Positions 18,715 to 27,351 of a stretch of 42,609 bases of DNA are shown piece after piece. The DNA is from Azoarcus sp. Its GTDB lineage: Bacteria; Pseudomonadota; Gammaproteobacteria; Burkholderiales; Rhodocyclaceae. The notes under the pieces were generated by a model. It did no database searches. It saw nothing but the letters and a program-made list of their open reading frames with translations, and was not told where the DNA came from. Both the position numbers and the translations under genes were made by a program. Each line of letters begins with the position of its first letter. Position 1 is the stretch's first letter. The stretch covers positions 1 through 42,609 of the forward strand of contig JACESY010000006.1 in assembly GCA_013911595.1 (NCBI GenBank), read 5' to 3'.

Positions 18715-19640
18715 CACGCCACCTCCCGTGCCGCAGCCTCGGCCTTCGCGAGCATTGGAAAGCCGAGCACCTCGCGCGATTCCAGATACGCCGCGGCCAC
18801 GGCCCGCGACAGGTTGCGGATGCGGCCGATGTAGGTCGCGCGCTCGGTCACCGAAATCGCACCACGCGCGTCGAGCAGGTTGAAGGTATGGCCGGCCTTG
18901 AGCACCATCTCGTAGGCAGGCAGCGCCAGCCCCGCCTCGATCAGACGTTTGGCCTCCGACTCGTAGTTGCCGAACTGCGAGAACAGCAATTCCACGTTGG
19001 CGTGCTCGAAGTTGTAGCGCGACTGCTCGACCTCGTTCTGGTGATAGACGTCGCCGTAGGTCACCTCGGTGCCGTCCGGATACACGGTCCATACCAGGTC
19101 ATAGACGTTCTCGACGTCCTGCAGATACATCGCGAGGCGCTCGATGCCATAGGTGATCTCGCCCAGCACCGGCTTGCAGTCGATGCCGCCGACCTGCTGG
19201 AAGTAGGTGAACTGCGTCACTTCCATGCCATCCAGCCAGACCTCCCAGCCCAGACCCCAGGCACCCAGCGTGGGATTTTCCCAGTCGTCTTCAACGAAGC
19301 GGATGTCGTGCACCATCGGGTCGATGCCGAGCGCGCGCAGGCTGTCCAGATAGAGCTCCTGGATGTCGGGCGGCGAAGGCTTGAGCGCGACCTGGTACTG
19401 ATAGTAGTGCTGCAGTCGGTTCGGGTTTTCGCCGTAACGGCCATCCTTGGGACGACGCGAAGGCTGCACGTAGGCCGCGTTCCACGGCTCGGGACCGATC
19501 GCCCGCAAGCAGGTGGCCGGATGCGAGGTGCCGGCGCCGACCTCGATGTCGAGCGGCTGGAGCAAGGCGCAACCGCGCTCGCCCCAGTAGTTCGCGAGTG
19601 TCTGGATGATCTGCTGGAAGGTCGGTCTGGTCGCTGACAT
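18714..19640 (-). CDS. glyQ: Glycyl-tRNA synthetase alpha subunit
   Basis: GlyQ is the class II catalytic subunit that activates glycine. The 308-residue protein begins [20 protein letters not shown] and contains [60 protein letters not shown] and [14 protein letters not shown], the standard GlyQ motifs. It is followed directly by glyS (TGATG junction). The gene lies 44 bases downstream of lnt on the same strand. Confidence 0.97.
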   Translation of the reverse strand: MSATRPTFQQIIQTLANYWGERGCALLQPLDIEVGAGTSHPATCLRAIGPEPWNAAYVQPSRRPKDGRYGENPNRLQHYYQYQVALKPSPPDIQELYLDSLRALGIDPMVHDIRFVEDDWENPTLGAWGLGWEVWLDGMEVTQFTYFQQVGGIDCKPVLGEITYGIERLAMYLQDVENVYDLVWTVYPDGTEVTYGDVYHQNEVEQSRYNFEHANVELLFSQFGNYESEAKRLIEAGLALPAYEMVLKAGHTFNLLDARGAISVTERATYIGRIRNLSRAVAAAYLESREVLGFPMLAKAEAAAREVA

Positions 19641-19684
19641 GGTCCCCGGTTCGGCAAGGCAAAGGACAGGATTTTACCGGCTAT

Positions 19685-21202
19685 TCATGCTTCCGGGCGA
19701 CGCCGCCAGACATGCGGGGCCGCGGTGCTGCCAAAAACGCGCATCACCATGCCGAAGGCAAGCGCCAGTGCGGCGAGCAGCAGGGGCGCGTGATCGCCCC
19801 ACCGCGCGTAGGGTGTGAGTCCAACGTATCCGCGCACCTCGGCGTGCAGCACACCGCGCTCGAACTGCGGCAGCATCGCCTCGACATGACCCGAGGGCAG
19901 CACCACGGCGGTCATGCCGGTGTTGGTCGAACGCAGCATCGGCCGGCCGGTCTCCATCGCACGCACCCGCGAAATCTGCAGATGCTGAGGCTGTGCAAAC
20001 GAATGTCCGTACCAGGCCAGGTTGGACACGTTGAGCATCAGCGTCGCCTCCGGCAACGCGTAGAGCAGCTCGCGCCCGAACAGATCCTCGTAGCAGATGT
20101 TCACGGCGATGCGCTGACCGGCCACCGCCAACGGCGGCTGATCACTCGCGCCCGGCGTCTGGTTAGACATCGGGATGTCGGCCAGCGCGTAGAACCAGCC
20201 GAACAACGGCGGCGAATACTCCCCGAATGGCACCAGATGACGTTTGGCATAGGACTGCGAGGACGAGTCCCCGAGACTGGTCACGGCGTTGAAGATCCGC
20301 CCCTGATCGTCGCGCAGAAACACCCCGAGGATCAGGTCCGAACCATTGCGGCGCGCGCGCGAGTCGAGAAAATCCAGATAACCCGTCGGCAGCCGCTCGG
20401 CGATCAGCGGCAGCGTGGATTCGGGCATCACGACCAGCTCCGCGCCTTCGACATCAGACAATTCGATGTTCAGATCCAGCCACTCGCGCACACGCTCGGG
20501 ACGCCACTTGAGATCCTGGGCAATATCGGTCTGCACCAGGGCGACGCGCAGCGGCGGCCCCTCGGGAGCGACCCATACGCGCGTTGCGGCATGCATCGCG
20601 ACGAAGATCACGGCAACGAAGGCGACCGTCGCCGCCGCGGCCGGCACGAAGCTGCGCCAGCGCACACTGGCGGCCAGCGCCGCGACAAAGGCGACCACCC
20701 CACCGACCCCATAGACGCCGAGCACCGGGAACAGGCTCGCGAGCGGGCTGGGCGGCGTCTGCGTATAGCCGACGGCGAGCCACGGAAAACCCGTAAACAA
20801 CCAGCCGCGCAGCATCTCCGAGAGGATCCACAGGCCGGCGAAAAGCGCAGCCCGGCCCGCTGCCGGTCCACGGCGCAGATGCACGTAACAGCCGCCGACC
20901 AGTGCCGGATAAAGTGCGAGATAGGCGCAGAACAGCCCGATCGCGAGCCCCGCCACGGGCGCAGGCATGCCGCCGTAGCGATGCAGCGCAACGAACAGCC
21001 AGGACACGCCTGCGACGAAGGCGCCCAGACCCCATGCGAAGCCCAGCCACGCGCCTTCGCGCGTGGCCGATGCGCGCTCGAGCAACCACACCAGGGCCCC
21101 CAGGGCGGCGAAGACGACAAAGAAAGCTTGAAACGGCGCATACGCCAGGACCGAAGCCGCGCCGGCGAGGAAAGACGCCGGAACCGCAATGGCCCTGCGC
21201 AT
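19685..21202 (-). CDS. lnt: Apolipoprotein N-acyltransferase
   Basis: Lnt adds the third acyl chain to the N-terminal cysteine of lipoproteins in the inner membrane; MlaA above would be one of its clients. The 505-residue protein has about six N-terminal membrane helices, a nitrilase-like periplasmic domain (about 218-470) and a last membrane helix. The catalytic triad is visible: Glu261 (VVMPESTLPL), Lys320 (YAKRHLVPFGEYSP) and Cys370 (NICYEDLFG). It overlaps the corC stop by one base, in the conserved miaB-phoH-ybeY-corC-lnt order. Confidence 0.96.
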   Translation of the reverse strand: MRRAIAVPASFLAGAASVLAYAPFQAFFVVFAALGALVWLLERASATREGAWLGFAWGLGAFVAGVSWLFVALHRYGGMPAPVAGLAIGLFCAYLALYPALVGGCYVHLRRGPAAGRAALFAGLWILSEMLRGWLFTGFPWLAVGYTQTPPSPLASLFPVLGVYGVGGVVAFVAALAASVRWRSFVPAAAATVAFVAVIFVAMHAATRVWVAPEGPPLRVALVQTDIAQDLKWRPERVREWLDLNIELSDVEGAELVVMPESTLPLIAERLPTGYLDFLDSRARRNGSDLILGVFLRDDQGRIFNAVTSLGDSSSQSYAKRHLVPFGEYSPPLFGWFYALADIPMSNQTPGASDQPPLAVAGQRIAVNICYEDLFGRELLYALPEATLMLNVSNLAWYGHSFAQPQHLQISRVRAMETGRPMLRSTNTGMTAVVLPSGHVEAMLPQFERGVLHAEVRGYVGLTPYARWGDHAPLLLAALALAFGMVMRVFGSTAAPHVWRRRPEA

Positions 21203-22053
21203 CAGTCCTCGTCGGCCGCGTCGGCCCCGGTCGGCGTGACGCGTTCGATCAGCAGCGTATACACGCGACGACTGTCCGCGCGCATGACCTGTATGCGCAG
21301 ACCGTCCAGCTCCACGACCTCGCCACGCTTGGGCAGACGCCCCAGATGGCGGATGACGAGCCCGCCGATGGTGTCGGTCTCATCATCGCTGAAGCTGGTT
21401 TCGAAAGCGTGGTTGAAGTCCTCGATCTCGGTCGTGGCCTTGACGCGGTAACGGCCGCTCTGGTCGAGCCGGATGCTGTCGCCGAGTTCGTCGAAGTCGT
21501 ATTCGTCCTCGATGTCGCCGACGATCTGCTCAAGCACGTCCTCAATCGTCACCACGCCGGACACCCCGCCGTACTCGTCGACGACGATGGCCATGTGATT
21601 GCGGCTCACGCGGAACTCGCGCAGCAGCACGTTCAGACGCTTGGATTCGGGTACGAAAACGGCCGGACGCAGCATGCCGCGCAGGTCGAACTCACGCCCC
21701 GAGTAGTAGCGCAGCAGATCCTTGGCCAACAGGATGCCGACCACATCGTCCTTGTTCTCGCCGACCGCCGGAAATCGCGAATGCGCGGTCTCGACGACGA
21801 AATCAGCGATCTTCTCGACCGGATCGTCCAGGTGGACGACGTCCATTTGCGCGCGTGGAATCATCACTTCGCGCACCTGCATGTCGGACATCTGCAGGGC
21901 GCCTTCGATGATGGAGAGTGCGTCCGGATCGATCAGGCTGCGATCACAGGCCGAGCGCAGTCGCGCGAGGAGGTCATCGCGATCTTCCGGCTCGCGCGAC
22001 AGCAGCGCCGAAAGTCGCTCCAGTAACGAGGGTTTGTCTGAGGGACTGTCCAT
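21202..22053 (-). CDS. corC: CorC/HlyC-type CBS-domain protein
   Basis: Members of this family (YbeX in E. coli) are soluble CBS-pair proteins linked to magnesium/cobalt handling and to ribosome maturation. Two CBS domains (about 55-175) show VREVMIPRAQMDVV, RFPAVGENKDDVVGILLAKDLL and RNHMAIVVDEYGGVSGVVTIEDVLEQIVGDI. A C-terminal transporter-associated domain (about 190-275) has DTIGGLVIRHLGRLPKRGEVV. From ATG 22053 the length is 283. A TTG 42 bases upstream falls in a hairpin loop and is unlikely. The ribosome-binding site AAGGA sits close to the ATG. Confidence 0.92.
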   Translation of the reverse strand: MDSPSDKPSLLERLSALLSREPEDRDDLLARLRSACDRSLIDPDALSIIEGALQMSDMQVREVMIPRAQMDVVHLDDPVEKIADFVVETAHSRFPAVGENKDDVVGILLAKDLLRYYSGREFDLRGMLRPAVFVPESKRLNVLLREFRVSRNHMAIVVDEYGGVSGVVTIEDVLEQIVGDIEDEYDFDELGDSIRLDQSGRYRVKATTEIEDFNHAFETSFSDDETDTIGGLVIRHLGRLPKRGEVVELDGLRIQVMRADSRRVYTLLIERVTPTGADAADED

Positions 22054-22075
22054 TTTCCTTGGTGGAGTGAAGAAC

Positions 22076-22108
22076 GAGGATTTGGGCGCATCCAACGCCC
22101 AAATCCTC
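22076..22108 (-). repeat. Perfect 13-bp inverted repeat between ybeY and corC
   Basis: GAGGATTTGGGCG (22076-22088) and CGCCCAAATCCTC (22096-22108) flank a seven-base loop. On the mRNA this would form a stable hairpin in the 70-base gap between ybeY and corC, 23 bases before the corC start. There is no T-run, so a processing or attenuation role is more likely than plain termination. Confidence 0.7.
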
Positions 22109-22123
22109 GGCCTTCACGCCCAC

Positions 22124-22612
22124 TCACGCATAGGGGTCGCCGTAACCGAGCGTTGCGAGAATCGCGGTTTCCAGCGCCTCCATCTCCTCGGCCTCGGAGG
22201 CCGTCTCGTGATCGAAACCCTGCAAATGCAGCATACCATGCACCATCAAGTGGGCGAAGTGCGCATCCAGAGGCTTGCCCTGCTCGAACGCCTCACGCGA
22301 CACCACCGGCGCGCACAACACGATGTCGCCGAACAGCGGCATCCCGGGCACCGGAGCGTCGTCATAGACGAAGGTGAGCACATTGGTCGCGTAGTCGCGC
22401 CCACGGTAGTCACGGTTGAGGGCTCGGCCCTCATCCTCGCCGACAAGCCGCACCGCCACTTCCACCGAATGGTCGCGCAGCGCCGCGCGGGCCCAGCGGC
22501 GCAACGCGGGCGCACGCGGCACGCCAGCGCGCTCGTGTGCCTTGAGCGCACGCTGCACTGTCAATGCGAGTGTCGGACGAGACTGTTGCAGCAAGGTGTC
22601 AGTGGAACTCAT
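22124..22612 (-). CDS. ybeY: Endoribonuclease YbeY
   Basis: YbeY is a zinc-dependent single-strand RNase involved in 16S rRNA 3' maturation and ribosome quality control. The 162-residue product carries the metal motif [11 protein letters not shown] with His125, His129 and His135, and the conserved [15 protein letters not shown] segment upstream. Its ATG overlaps the phoH stop by four bases. The N-terminal 20 residues are variable among homologues. Confidence 0.95.
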   Translation of the reverse strand: MSSTDTLLQQSRPTLALTVQRALKAHERAGVPRAPALRRWARAALRDHSVEVAVRLVGEDEGRALNRDYRGRDYATNVLTFVYDDAPVPGMPLFGDIVLCAPVVSREAFEQGKPLDAHFAHLMVHGMLHLQGFDHETASEAEEMEALETAILATLGYGDPYA

Positions 22613-23598
22613 TCGCGCCCGGCGTCTTCCCGGCGCGCCGTCGCCGCCGCCTCGCGCGCAAGTTGCGCCTGCTCATAGGCGTCGACGATGCGCGCCACCA
22701 GCGGGTGGCGCACGACGTCCTCGCGGCCGAATTCGGTGAAGGCGATACCGCGCACGTCGGAGAGAATCTCGCGCGCTTCGCGCAGGCCGCTCTTCTGCCC
22801 GCGCGGCAGGTCGACCTGGGTGAGATCGCCCGTAACCACCGCACGCCCGCCGATACCGATGCGGGTCAGGAACATCTTCATCTGCTCGGGCGAGGTGTTC
22901 TGCGCTTCGTCCAGAATGATGAAGGCGTGGTTGAGCGTGCGCCCGCGCATGAAGGCCAGCGGCGCGATCTCGATGCTGCCGCGCTCGAACAGCTTGGCCA
23001 CGCGATCGAAGCCCATCAGATCGTAGAGCGCATCGTAGAGCGGCCGCAGATAGGGGTCGACCTTCTGTGCCAGGTCACCCGGCAGGAAGCCCAGCCGTTC
23101 GCCGGCCTCGACCGCGGGACGGGTGAGGATGATGCGCTCGACCATCTCGCGCTCGAAAGCGTCCACCGCACTGGCCACCGCGAGATAGGTCTTGCCGGTG
23201 CCGGCCGGACCGATGCCGAAGGTGATGTCGTGCGCCTGGATATTGGCCAGATACTCGACCTGACGCGGGGTACGCCCGTGCAATTCGGCCTTGCGTGTGA
23301 GAAGTTTCGGCGAGACAGGCACCCCGCTCGGCGCATCGCCACGCACGGACACCTCGACCAGTCCGAGCTGGATGTCGTCGGTCGACAGGTGCCCGTCGGC
23401 ATGGTCATAGAACCGGCGCAGCGCGCTCGCGGCAAGTTCGGATTTGGCGCCACTCAGCGAAAAACGCTCGCCACGGCGCACGATGCCCACATCGAAGGCC
23501 GATTCGATCTGGCGCAGATTCTCGTCCAGCGACCCGCACAGGTTGGCCAGCCGCACGTTGTCGACCGGATCGAACACCACTTCCACGGCTGCAACCAT
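22609..23598 (-). CDS. ybeZ: PhoH-like ATPase YbeZ
   Basis: PhoH-like proteins are P-loop ATPases that work with YbeY in RNA metabolism. The 329-residue protein has an N-terminal domain (about 1-100), Walker [12 protein letters not shown] at 128-138, Walker [10 protein letters not shown] near 226-234 and [21 protein letters not shown]. The start is the ATG at 23598 sharing a base with the miaB stop; a much longer frame upstream runs through miaB and is not coding. The C-terminus is alanine- and arginine-rich. Confidence 0.95.
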   Translation of the reverse strand: MVAAVEVVFDPVDNVRLANLCGSLDENLRQIESAFDVGIVRRGERFSLSGAKSELAASALRRFYDHADGHLSTDDIQLGLVEVSVRGDAPSGVPVSPKLLTRKAELHGRTPRQVEYLANIQAHDITFGIGPAGTGKTYLAVASAVDAFEREMVERIILTRPAVEAGERLGFLPGDLAQKVDPYLRPLYDALYDLMGFDRVAKLFERGSIEIAPLAFMRGRTLNHAFIILDEAQNTSPEQMKMFLTRIGIGGRAVVTGDLTQVDLPRGQKSGLREAREILSDVRGIAFTEFGREDVVRHPLVARIVDAYEQAQLAREAAATARREDAGRE

Positions 23599-24935
23599 CA
23601 CGACTCCCGCAGCACGATCTCGCCGCGCAGGCTGTGCGGCAGCGCGGCGGTGATCGTGACATCGATGAACTGCCCGACCAGACGCGGATTGCCCGGAAAG
23701 TTGACCACGCGGTTGTTGGCCGTGCGACCGGCCAGTTCGCCCTCGCCCTTCTTCGCCGGCCCCTCGACCAGAATGCTCTGCACGCTGCCGACCATGGCTT
23801 CGCTGATCACCCGCGCCTGCTCCTCGATGCGCTTCTGCAAACGCGCCAGCCAGCGCAACTTGGTGGTCTGCGGGACCGGGTCTTCCAGGTCGGCCGCCGG
23901 CGTGCCCGGCCGCGCGCTGTAGACGAAGCTGAACGAGGCGTCGAAGCCGACATCGTCGATGAGCTGCATGGTTTTTTCGAAATCGTCCTCGGTCTCGCCC
24001 GGGAAACCGACGATGAAATCCGACGACAGCGAAAGGTCCGGGCGCACGGCTCGCAGCTTGCGGATCAGCGACTTGTACTCGATCACTGTGTAACCGCGCT
24101 TCATCGCCGCCAGCACACGGTCGGACCCGCTCTGCACGGGCAGGTGCAGGTGACCGACCAGCTTCGGGATCTTCGCGTAGGCATCGATCACGCGCTGCGT
24201 CATCTCGCGCGGGTGGGACGTGGTATAGCGCAGACGCTCGATGCCCGGCACTTCGGCCACGCACTCGAGCAGAAAGGCGAAGTCGCCCTGCTCGTCACCG
24301 CCCTTGGCAATCGGCCCGCGCCAGGCATTGACGTTCTGGCCCAAGAGCGTGACTTCCCTGACCCCTTGCTGAGCCAGCCCGGCGACCTCAGTCAGGATGT
24401 CGTCGAGCGGACGCGAAACTTCCTCGCCGCGCGTGTACGGCACGACGCAGAAACTGCAGTACTTGGAACAGCCTTCCATAATCGACACGAAGGCACTCGC
24501 CCCGTCCACGCGCGCCGGCGGGAGGTTGTCGAACTTCTCGATCTCGGGAAACGTGATGTCGACCTGCGAGCGCCCGCTGCGGCGGCGCTCGGCGATGAGC
24601 GCAGGCAGGCGATGCAGCGTCTGCGGCCCGAACACCAGATCCACGAACGGCGCGCGCGCAACGATCGCCTCACCTTCCTGGCTGGCCACGCAGCCACCCA
24701 CGCCGATGATCAGATCCGGGCGCGCCTGCTTGAGATGCTTGACTCGCCCGAGATCGTGAAACACCCGCTCCTGCGCCTTCTCCCGCACCGAACAGGTGTT
24801 GAACAGGATCACATCTGCCTCTTCCGGGTCGTCGGTCTTGACCAGCCCCTCGCCGGCCCCGAGCACGTCGGCCATCTTGTCCGAGTCGTACTCGTTCATC
24901 TGGCAGCCGAAGGTACGGATGTAGAGTTTTTTCAT
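23598..24935 (-). CDS. miaB: tRNA-2-methylthio-N6-dimethylallyladenosine synthase
   Basis: MiaB is a radical-SAM methylthiotransferase that thiomethylates i6A37 in tRNAs reading UNN codons. The 445-residue protein has the N-terminal cluster cysteines Cys11, Cys48 and Cys82 and the radical-SAM triad Cys156, Cys160, Cys163 in [17 protein letters not shown]. The [19 protein letters not shown] and [14 protein letters not shown] motifs and a C-terminal TRAM domain (about 380-445) follow. It is the first gene of the minus-strand operon, divergent from the tRNA-Met gene. Confidence 0.97.
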   Translation of the reverse strand: MKKLYIRTFGCQMNEYDSDKMADVLGAGEGLVKTDDPEEADVILFNTCSVREKAQERVFHDLGRVKHLKQARPDLIIGVGGCVASQEGEAIVARAPFVDLVFGPQTLHRLPALIAERRRSGRSQVDITFPEIEKFDNLPPARVDGASAFVSIMEGCSKYCSFCVVPYTRGEEVSRPLDDILTEVAGLAQQGVREVTLLGQNVNAWRGPIAKGGDEQGDFAFLLECVAEVPGIERLRYTTSHPREMTQRVIDAYAKIPKLVGHLHLPVQSGSDRVLAAMKRGYTVIEYKSLIRKLRAVRPDLSLSSDFIVGFPGETEDDFEKTMQLIDDVGFDASFSFVYSARPGTPAADLEDPVPQTTKLRWLARLQKRIEEQARVISEAMVGSVQSILVEGPAKKGEGELAGRTANNRVVNFPGNPRLVGQFIDVTITAALPHSLRGEIVLRES

Positions 24936-24952
24936 CAGTTGGATCGCGTTGC

Positions 24953-24982
24953 TTGACGGTGAGTTTGTACTACCGCTATATT
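24953..24982 (+). promoter_or_regulatory. Promoter of the tRNA-Met gene
   Basis: TTGACG (24953-24958) and TATATT (24977-24982) are 18 bases apart, and the tRNA begins 12 bases after the -10. It lies in the 60-base gap between miaB and the tRNA. Confidence 0.7.
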
Positions 24983-24994
24983 AGCAGGCTTACC

Positions 24995-25071
24995 GGTGAT
25001 GTAGCTCAGACGGTTAGAGCGATGGATTCATAACCCATAGGTCGGCGGTTCGATTCCGCCCATCACCACCA
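24995..25071 (+). tRNA. tRNA-Met (CAT anticodon)
   Basis: A complete 77-base cloverleaf with encoded CCA. The acceptor stem GGTGATG pairs with CATCACC, the D arm is GCTC/GAGC, the anticodon loop TTCATAA carries CAT, and the T arm is GGCGG/CCGCC with TTCGATT. The anticodon stem ATGGA/CCCAT has an A31-C39 mismatch. An elongator Met tRNA is favoured over tRNA-Ile2 (which also has CAT before lysidine modification) because elongator Met tRNA genes also lie close to miaB in E. coli; initiator features are absent (the first acceptor pair G-C is intact). Confidence 0.9.
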
Positions 25072-25081
25072 TGACGCGAGG

Positions 25082-25116
25082 AAAGCCGCTGATCCGAGAG
25101 GGTCGGCGGCTTTTTT
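25082..25116 (+). terminator. Terminator of the tRNA-Met gene
   Basis: AAAGCCGC pairs with GCGGCTTT around an inner partial stem, followed by a run of six T. It lies 11 bases after the tRNA CCA. Confidence 0.88.
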
Positions 25117-25350
25117 CATGTTCGCAGGCAGCCGAGGGGTATCACATGGGGTCGCAAGCTACCCGCGCCATCCCGTCACGGAACAGCGTATCACTTTCAC
25201 AGGCGCACGCCTGACGACCAGCCAGCTTGGGCCACAGTTCGTCAGAGCGATGGGTTGAATGTGATGATCCCTCCAGATTCCCGCCCTTTGCCTCGCAGAG
25301 CGCGGAACCCAAAAGCTTCACGCCCGGCCAGATCGACAGAAGGAAGTCGC
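25117..25350. other. Non-coding gap between tRNA-Met and cold-shock gene
   Basis: About 230 bases lie between two terminators on opposite strands. No convincing gene, promoter or repeat is seen. A short frame starting near 25255 has no ribosome-binding site and an atypical arginine-rich product. Confidence 0.6.
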
Positions 25351-25356
25351 AGGACG

Positions 25357-25383
25357 AAAAAAAGCCCGGTCACCCGGGCTTTC
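25357..25383 (-). terminator. Terminator of the cold-shock gene
   Basis: On the minus strand AAAGCCCGG, a four-base loop and CCGGGCTTT form a 9-bp stem followed by a run of seven T. It lies about 22 bases after the csp stop. Confidence 0.9.
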
Positions 25384-25405
25384 TGCATCGTGCTGCGCGC
25401 TGAAA

Positions 25406-25609
25406 TCAGGCGGCTTGGATGTTTGCTGCTTGCTTGCCTTTCGGGCCATTGACGACGTCGAAAGACACAGCCTGGTTTTCTGCGAGGCTCTTGAAGCCGC
25501 CGCCCTGGATCGCGGAGAAGTGCGCGAAAAGGTCGTCACCGCCATCAGTCGGGGTGATGAAACCAAAACCTTTTGCGTCATTAAACCACTTTACGGTACC
25601 TGTTGCCAT
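25406..25609 (-). CDS. Cold-shock protein, CspA family
   Basis: This 67-residue single cold-shock domain binds single-stranded RNA and DNA and acts as an RNA chaperone. RNP1 is KGFGFI (residues 13-18) and RNP2 is DLFAHF (26-31), within [18 protein letters not shown], the standard N-terminus. GCAAGGAAGCAATC gives a ribosome-binding site for the ATG at 25609. The gene has its own terminator and probably a long leader of about 130 bases, usual for CspA-type genes. Whether it is cold-induced cannot be seen. Confidence 0.95.
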   Translation of the reverse strand: MATGTVKWFNDAKGFGFITPTDGGDDLFAHFSAIQGGGFKSLAENQAVSFDVVNGPKGKQAANIQAA

Positions 25610-25746
25610 GATTGCTTCCTTGCAATGATTGGTGATGGACGAAATGTCCGATAACGAGGATCAAGGCGAGAAGCTGACTAACCAAGTTGCCGTTTTAAGG
25701 CTGCTCCGCTGCTGCTACTGACGTTCTTCATACACCCGCTGAACCC

Positions 25747-25775
25747 AGTATCCCGGCATGGCGAGGCAATAGCAA
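25747..25775 (-). promoter_or_regulatory. Candidate promoter of the cold-shock gene
   Basis: On the minus strand TTGCTA, 17 bases and GATACT. It would give a leader of about 130 bases before the csp ATG. This is a moderate match to sigma-70 boxes. The 210-base region from 25610 to 25820 holds no gene. Confidence 0.35.
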
Positions 25776-25820
25776 GAACTATCTGAAAATAAATAAAACT
25801 CGGGTTGCGCGCGGCGCACG

Positions 25821-25988
25821 CTACTCCTCCTTCTTCTTGAACGACTCGTAGAACTCTATTGCGGCCAGGGCGATGCCGATGAACGCAACGACGACCAGCG
25901 ACACCTCCTTGATCTGGATGATCGGAGGCAGAAGGAATCCGATCAGCAAACCCAGCCCCACGAAACCGGCGATCAACTTGTACAACAT
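25821..25988 (-). CDS. Small membrane protein, 55 residues
   Basis: The product begins MLYKLIAGFVGLGLLIGFLL and has two membrane helices (about 5-24 and 29-47) ending in a charged tail YESFKKKEE. A ribosome-binding site (AGGAGAACCTGAC) precedes the ATG at 25988. It lies 23 bases after the amidase gene on the same strand and may belong to the TRAP operon. No family is recognised with confidence; the shape resembles short hypothetical membrane proteins of betaproteobacteria. A longer frame upstream is the out-of-frame amidase region. Confidence 0.75.
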   Translation of the reverse strand: MLYKLIAGFVGLGLLIGFLLPPIIQIKEVSLVVVAFIGIALAAIEFYESFKKKEE

Positions 25989-26011
25989 GTCAGGTTCTCC
26001 TCGTAGGCTCG

Positions 26012-27337
26012 TCAGGCGAGCGTAGTCAGTAGCCAGCGCGCAGTGCGCAGCAGGCGCGCATCGTCGCCGACACGACCGACCAGTTGCACGCCTACCGGCA
26101 GGCCGTTGCTGGCAGTCAGCAGCGGCAGGTTGATCGCGGGCATGCCGCAGAAGGTCCACAAAGTGCAGAACTGCGGACTACCGGTGGAATCCAGCCCCTG
26201 CGGGGCTGGTCCGAACGCAGAAGGCGTGATGATCGCGTCAAAGCGGTCAAAGATCTCGTCGAGAGACTCCGTGAGCGGCTCGATGCGCGCGGCGGCACGC
26301 CGATAATCAACGACGGTAACGGCTCGCCCGCGCTCGATCTGCTCGCGCAGACTGGCCGACATGCGCTCCTTGCCGGTCTCGTAATCGCTCTCGTAGCTGG
26401 CCGCGATGTCCGCTTCCATGATGGTCTTGTGCCACTCGAGCACCTGAACCGAGGATGCGGGCAACTCAAACTCGCCGATGCGATCGGACAGATGTTCGAT
26501 CAACTCGCTGAAGCCTTCCCTGGCGTCCGCATCGAGCTCGTCCCACCACGGCGTGCGCACCAGCGAGAGCGTGGGCGGCAGCGGTGGCTCTTCCTCGCAC
26601 ACGCGCAACAACGGCGGCGTACTGCGCGGACGCATGCCCTTCTGGTGCACGTCGTAAGCCGACAAGGTCTCACCGAGCAGCGCCAGGTCTTCGACCGTGC
26701 GCGCAAAGCATCCCGGCTGATCGAGCAGTTCCGACTGCGCGAGAATGCCCCGGCAAGACACCGTGCCCCGCGTCGGCTTGTAGCCGAACACCCCGCAATA
26801 GGCCGCCGGGCGGATCAGCGAACCGTTGGTCTGTGTACCCAGCGCCAGCGGCACCATGCCCGCCGCCACCGCCGCGGCCGACCCGCTGGACGAGCCGCCC
26901 GGCGTGTGCTCGGGGTTGTGCGGATTGCGCGTCTTGCCTGGACTATAGGTGGCCATTTCGGTGGTCACGGTCTTGCCCAGGATGATCGCGCCGGCTGCAC
27001 GCAAGGCATCAACGATCTTGGCGTCCTGCCAGGGCCTGCGGCCGGAGTGCAGTACCGTGCCGTCTTCGGTCGGCATGTCGAGGGTATCGATGATGTCCTT
27101 GATGCCCACCGGTACGCCGTGCAGAGGCCCGGTGGGCTTTCCCTCGCTACGATGCTTGTCCGCTTCGCGCGCCTGAGTCAGCGCATGTTCGGGATCGAGG
27201 TGCGCCCAGGCCTGCACCTCGGGCTCTCGCGCCTCGATCTGCGCGAGACACGCTTTCACCACATCTTCCGAACTGAACACGCCGTCACGAATACCCTGTG
27301 CAGCCTGACGGGCGGTTAACCAGTTGAGTCCTTCCAT
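26012..27337 (-). CDS. Amidase, amidase-signature family
   Basis: Enzymes of this family hydrolyse carboxamides with a Ser-cisSer-Lys triad. Here the triad is Lys80 (VPVGIKDIIDT), Ser149 (TPGGSSSGSAAAVAAG) and Ser173 (GTQTNGSLIRPA), with the 69- and 24-residue spacings of the family. The length is 441 residues counted from the ATG at 27337 (MEGLNWLTARQAAQGI). It resembles stand-alone amidases more than GatA, because no gatC or gatB is adjacent. It lies 14 bases after the TRAP large permease gene, which suggests that the imported substrate, or a derivative, is an amide. The substrate is unknown. Confidence 0.9.
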   Translation of the reverse strand: MEGLNWLTARQAAQGIRDGVFSSEDVVKACLAQIEAREPEVQAWAHLDPEHALTQAREADKHRSEGKPTGPLHGVPVGIKDIIDTLDMPTEDGTVLHSGRRPWQDAKIVDALRAAGAIILGKTVTTEMATYSPGKTRNPHNPEHTPGGSSSGSAAAVAAGMVPLALGTQTNGSLIRPAAYCGVFGYKPTRGTVSCRGILAQSELLDQPGCFARTVEDLALLGETLSAYDVHQKGMRPRSTPPLLRVCEEEPPLPPTLSLVRTPWWDELDADAREGFSELIEHLSDRIGEFELPASSVQVLEWHKTIMEADIAASYESDYETGKERMSASLREQIERGRAVTVVDYRRAAARIEPLTESLDEIFDRFDAIITPSAFGPAPQGLDSTGSPQFCTLWTFCGMPAINLPLLTASNGLPVGVQLVGRVGDDARLLRTARWLLTTLA

Positions 27338-27351
27338 ATCGTTGTCGAGCC

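Noticed and set aside
19712..21451. 579-codon plus-strand frame over lnt and corC
   Set aside because: It is antisense to lnt with intact catalytic residues; the product is rich in Arg, His and Gln as expected for a shadow frame.
22564..24956. Two plus-strand frames of about 440-450 codons over phoH and miaB
   Set aside because: Both are antisense to clear phoH-like and miaB genes and show no recognisable domain.
25255..25452. 65-codon plus-strand frame near the cold-shock terminator
   Set aside because: It runs through the csp terminator and into csp antisense, without ribosome-binding site or recognisable product.
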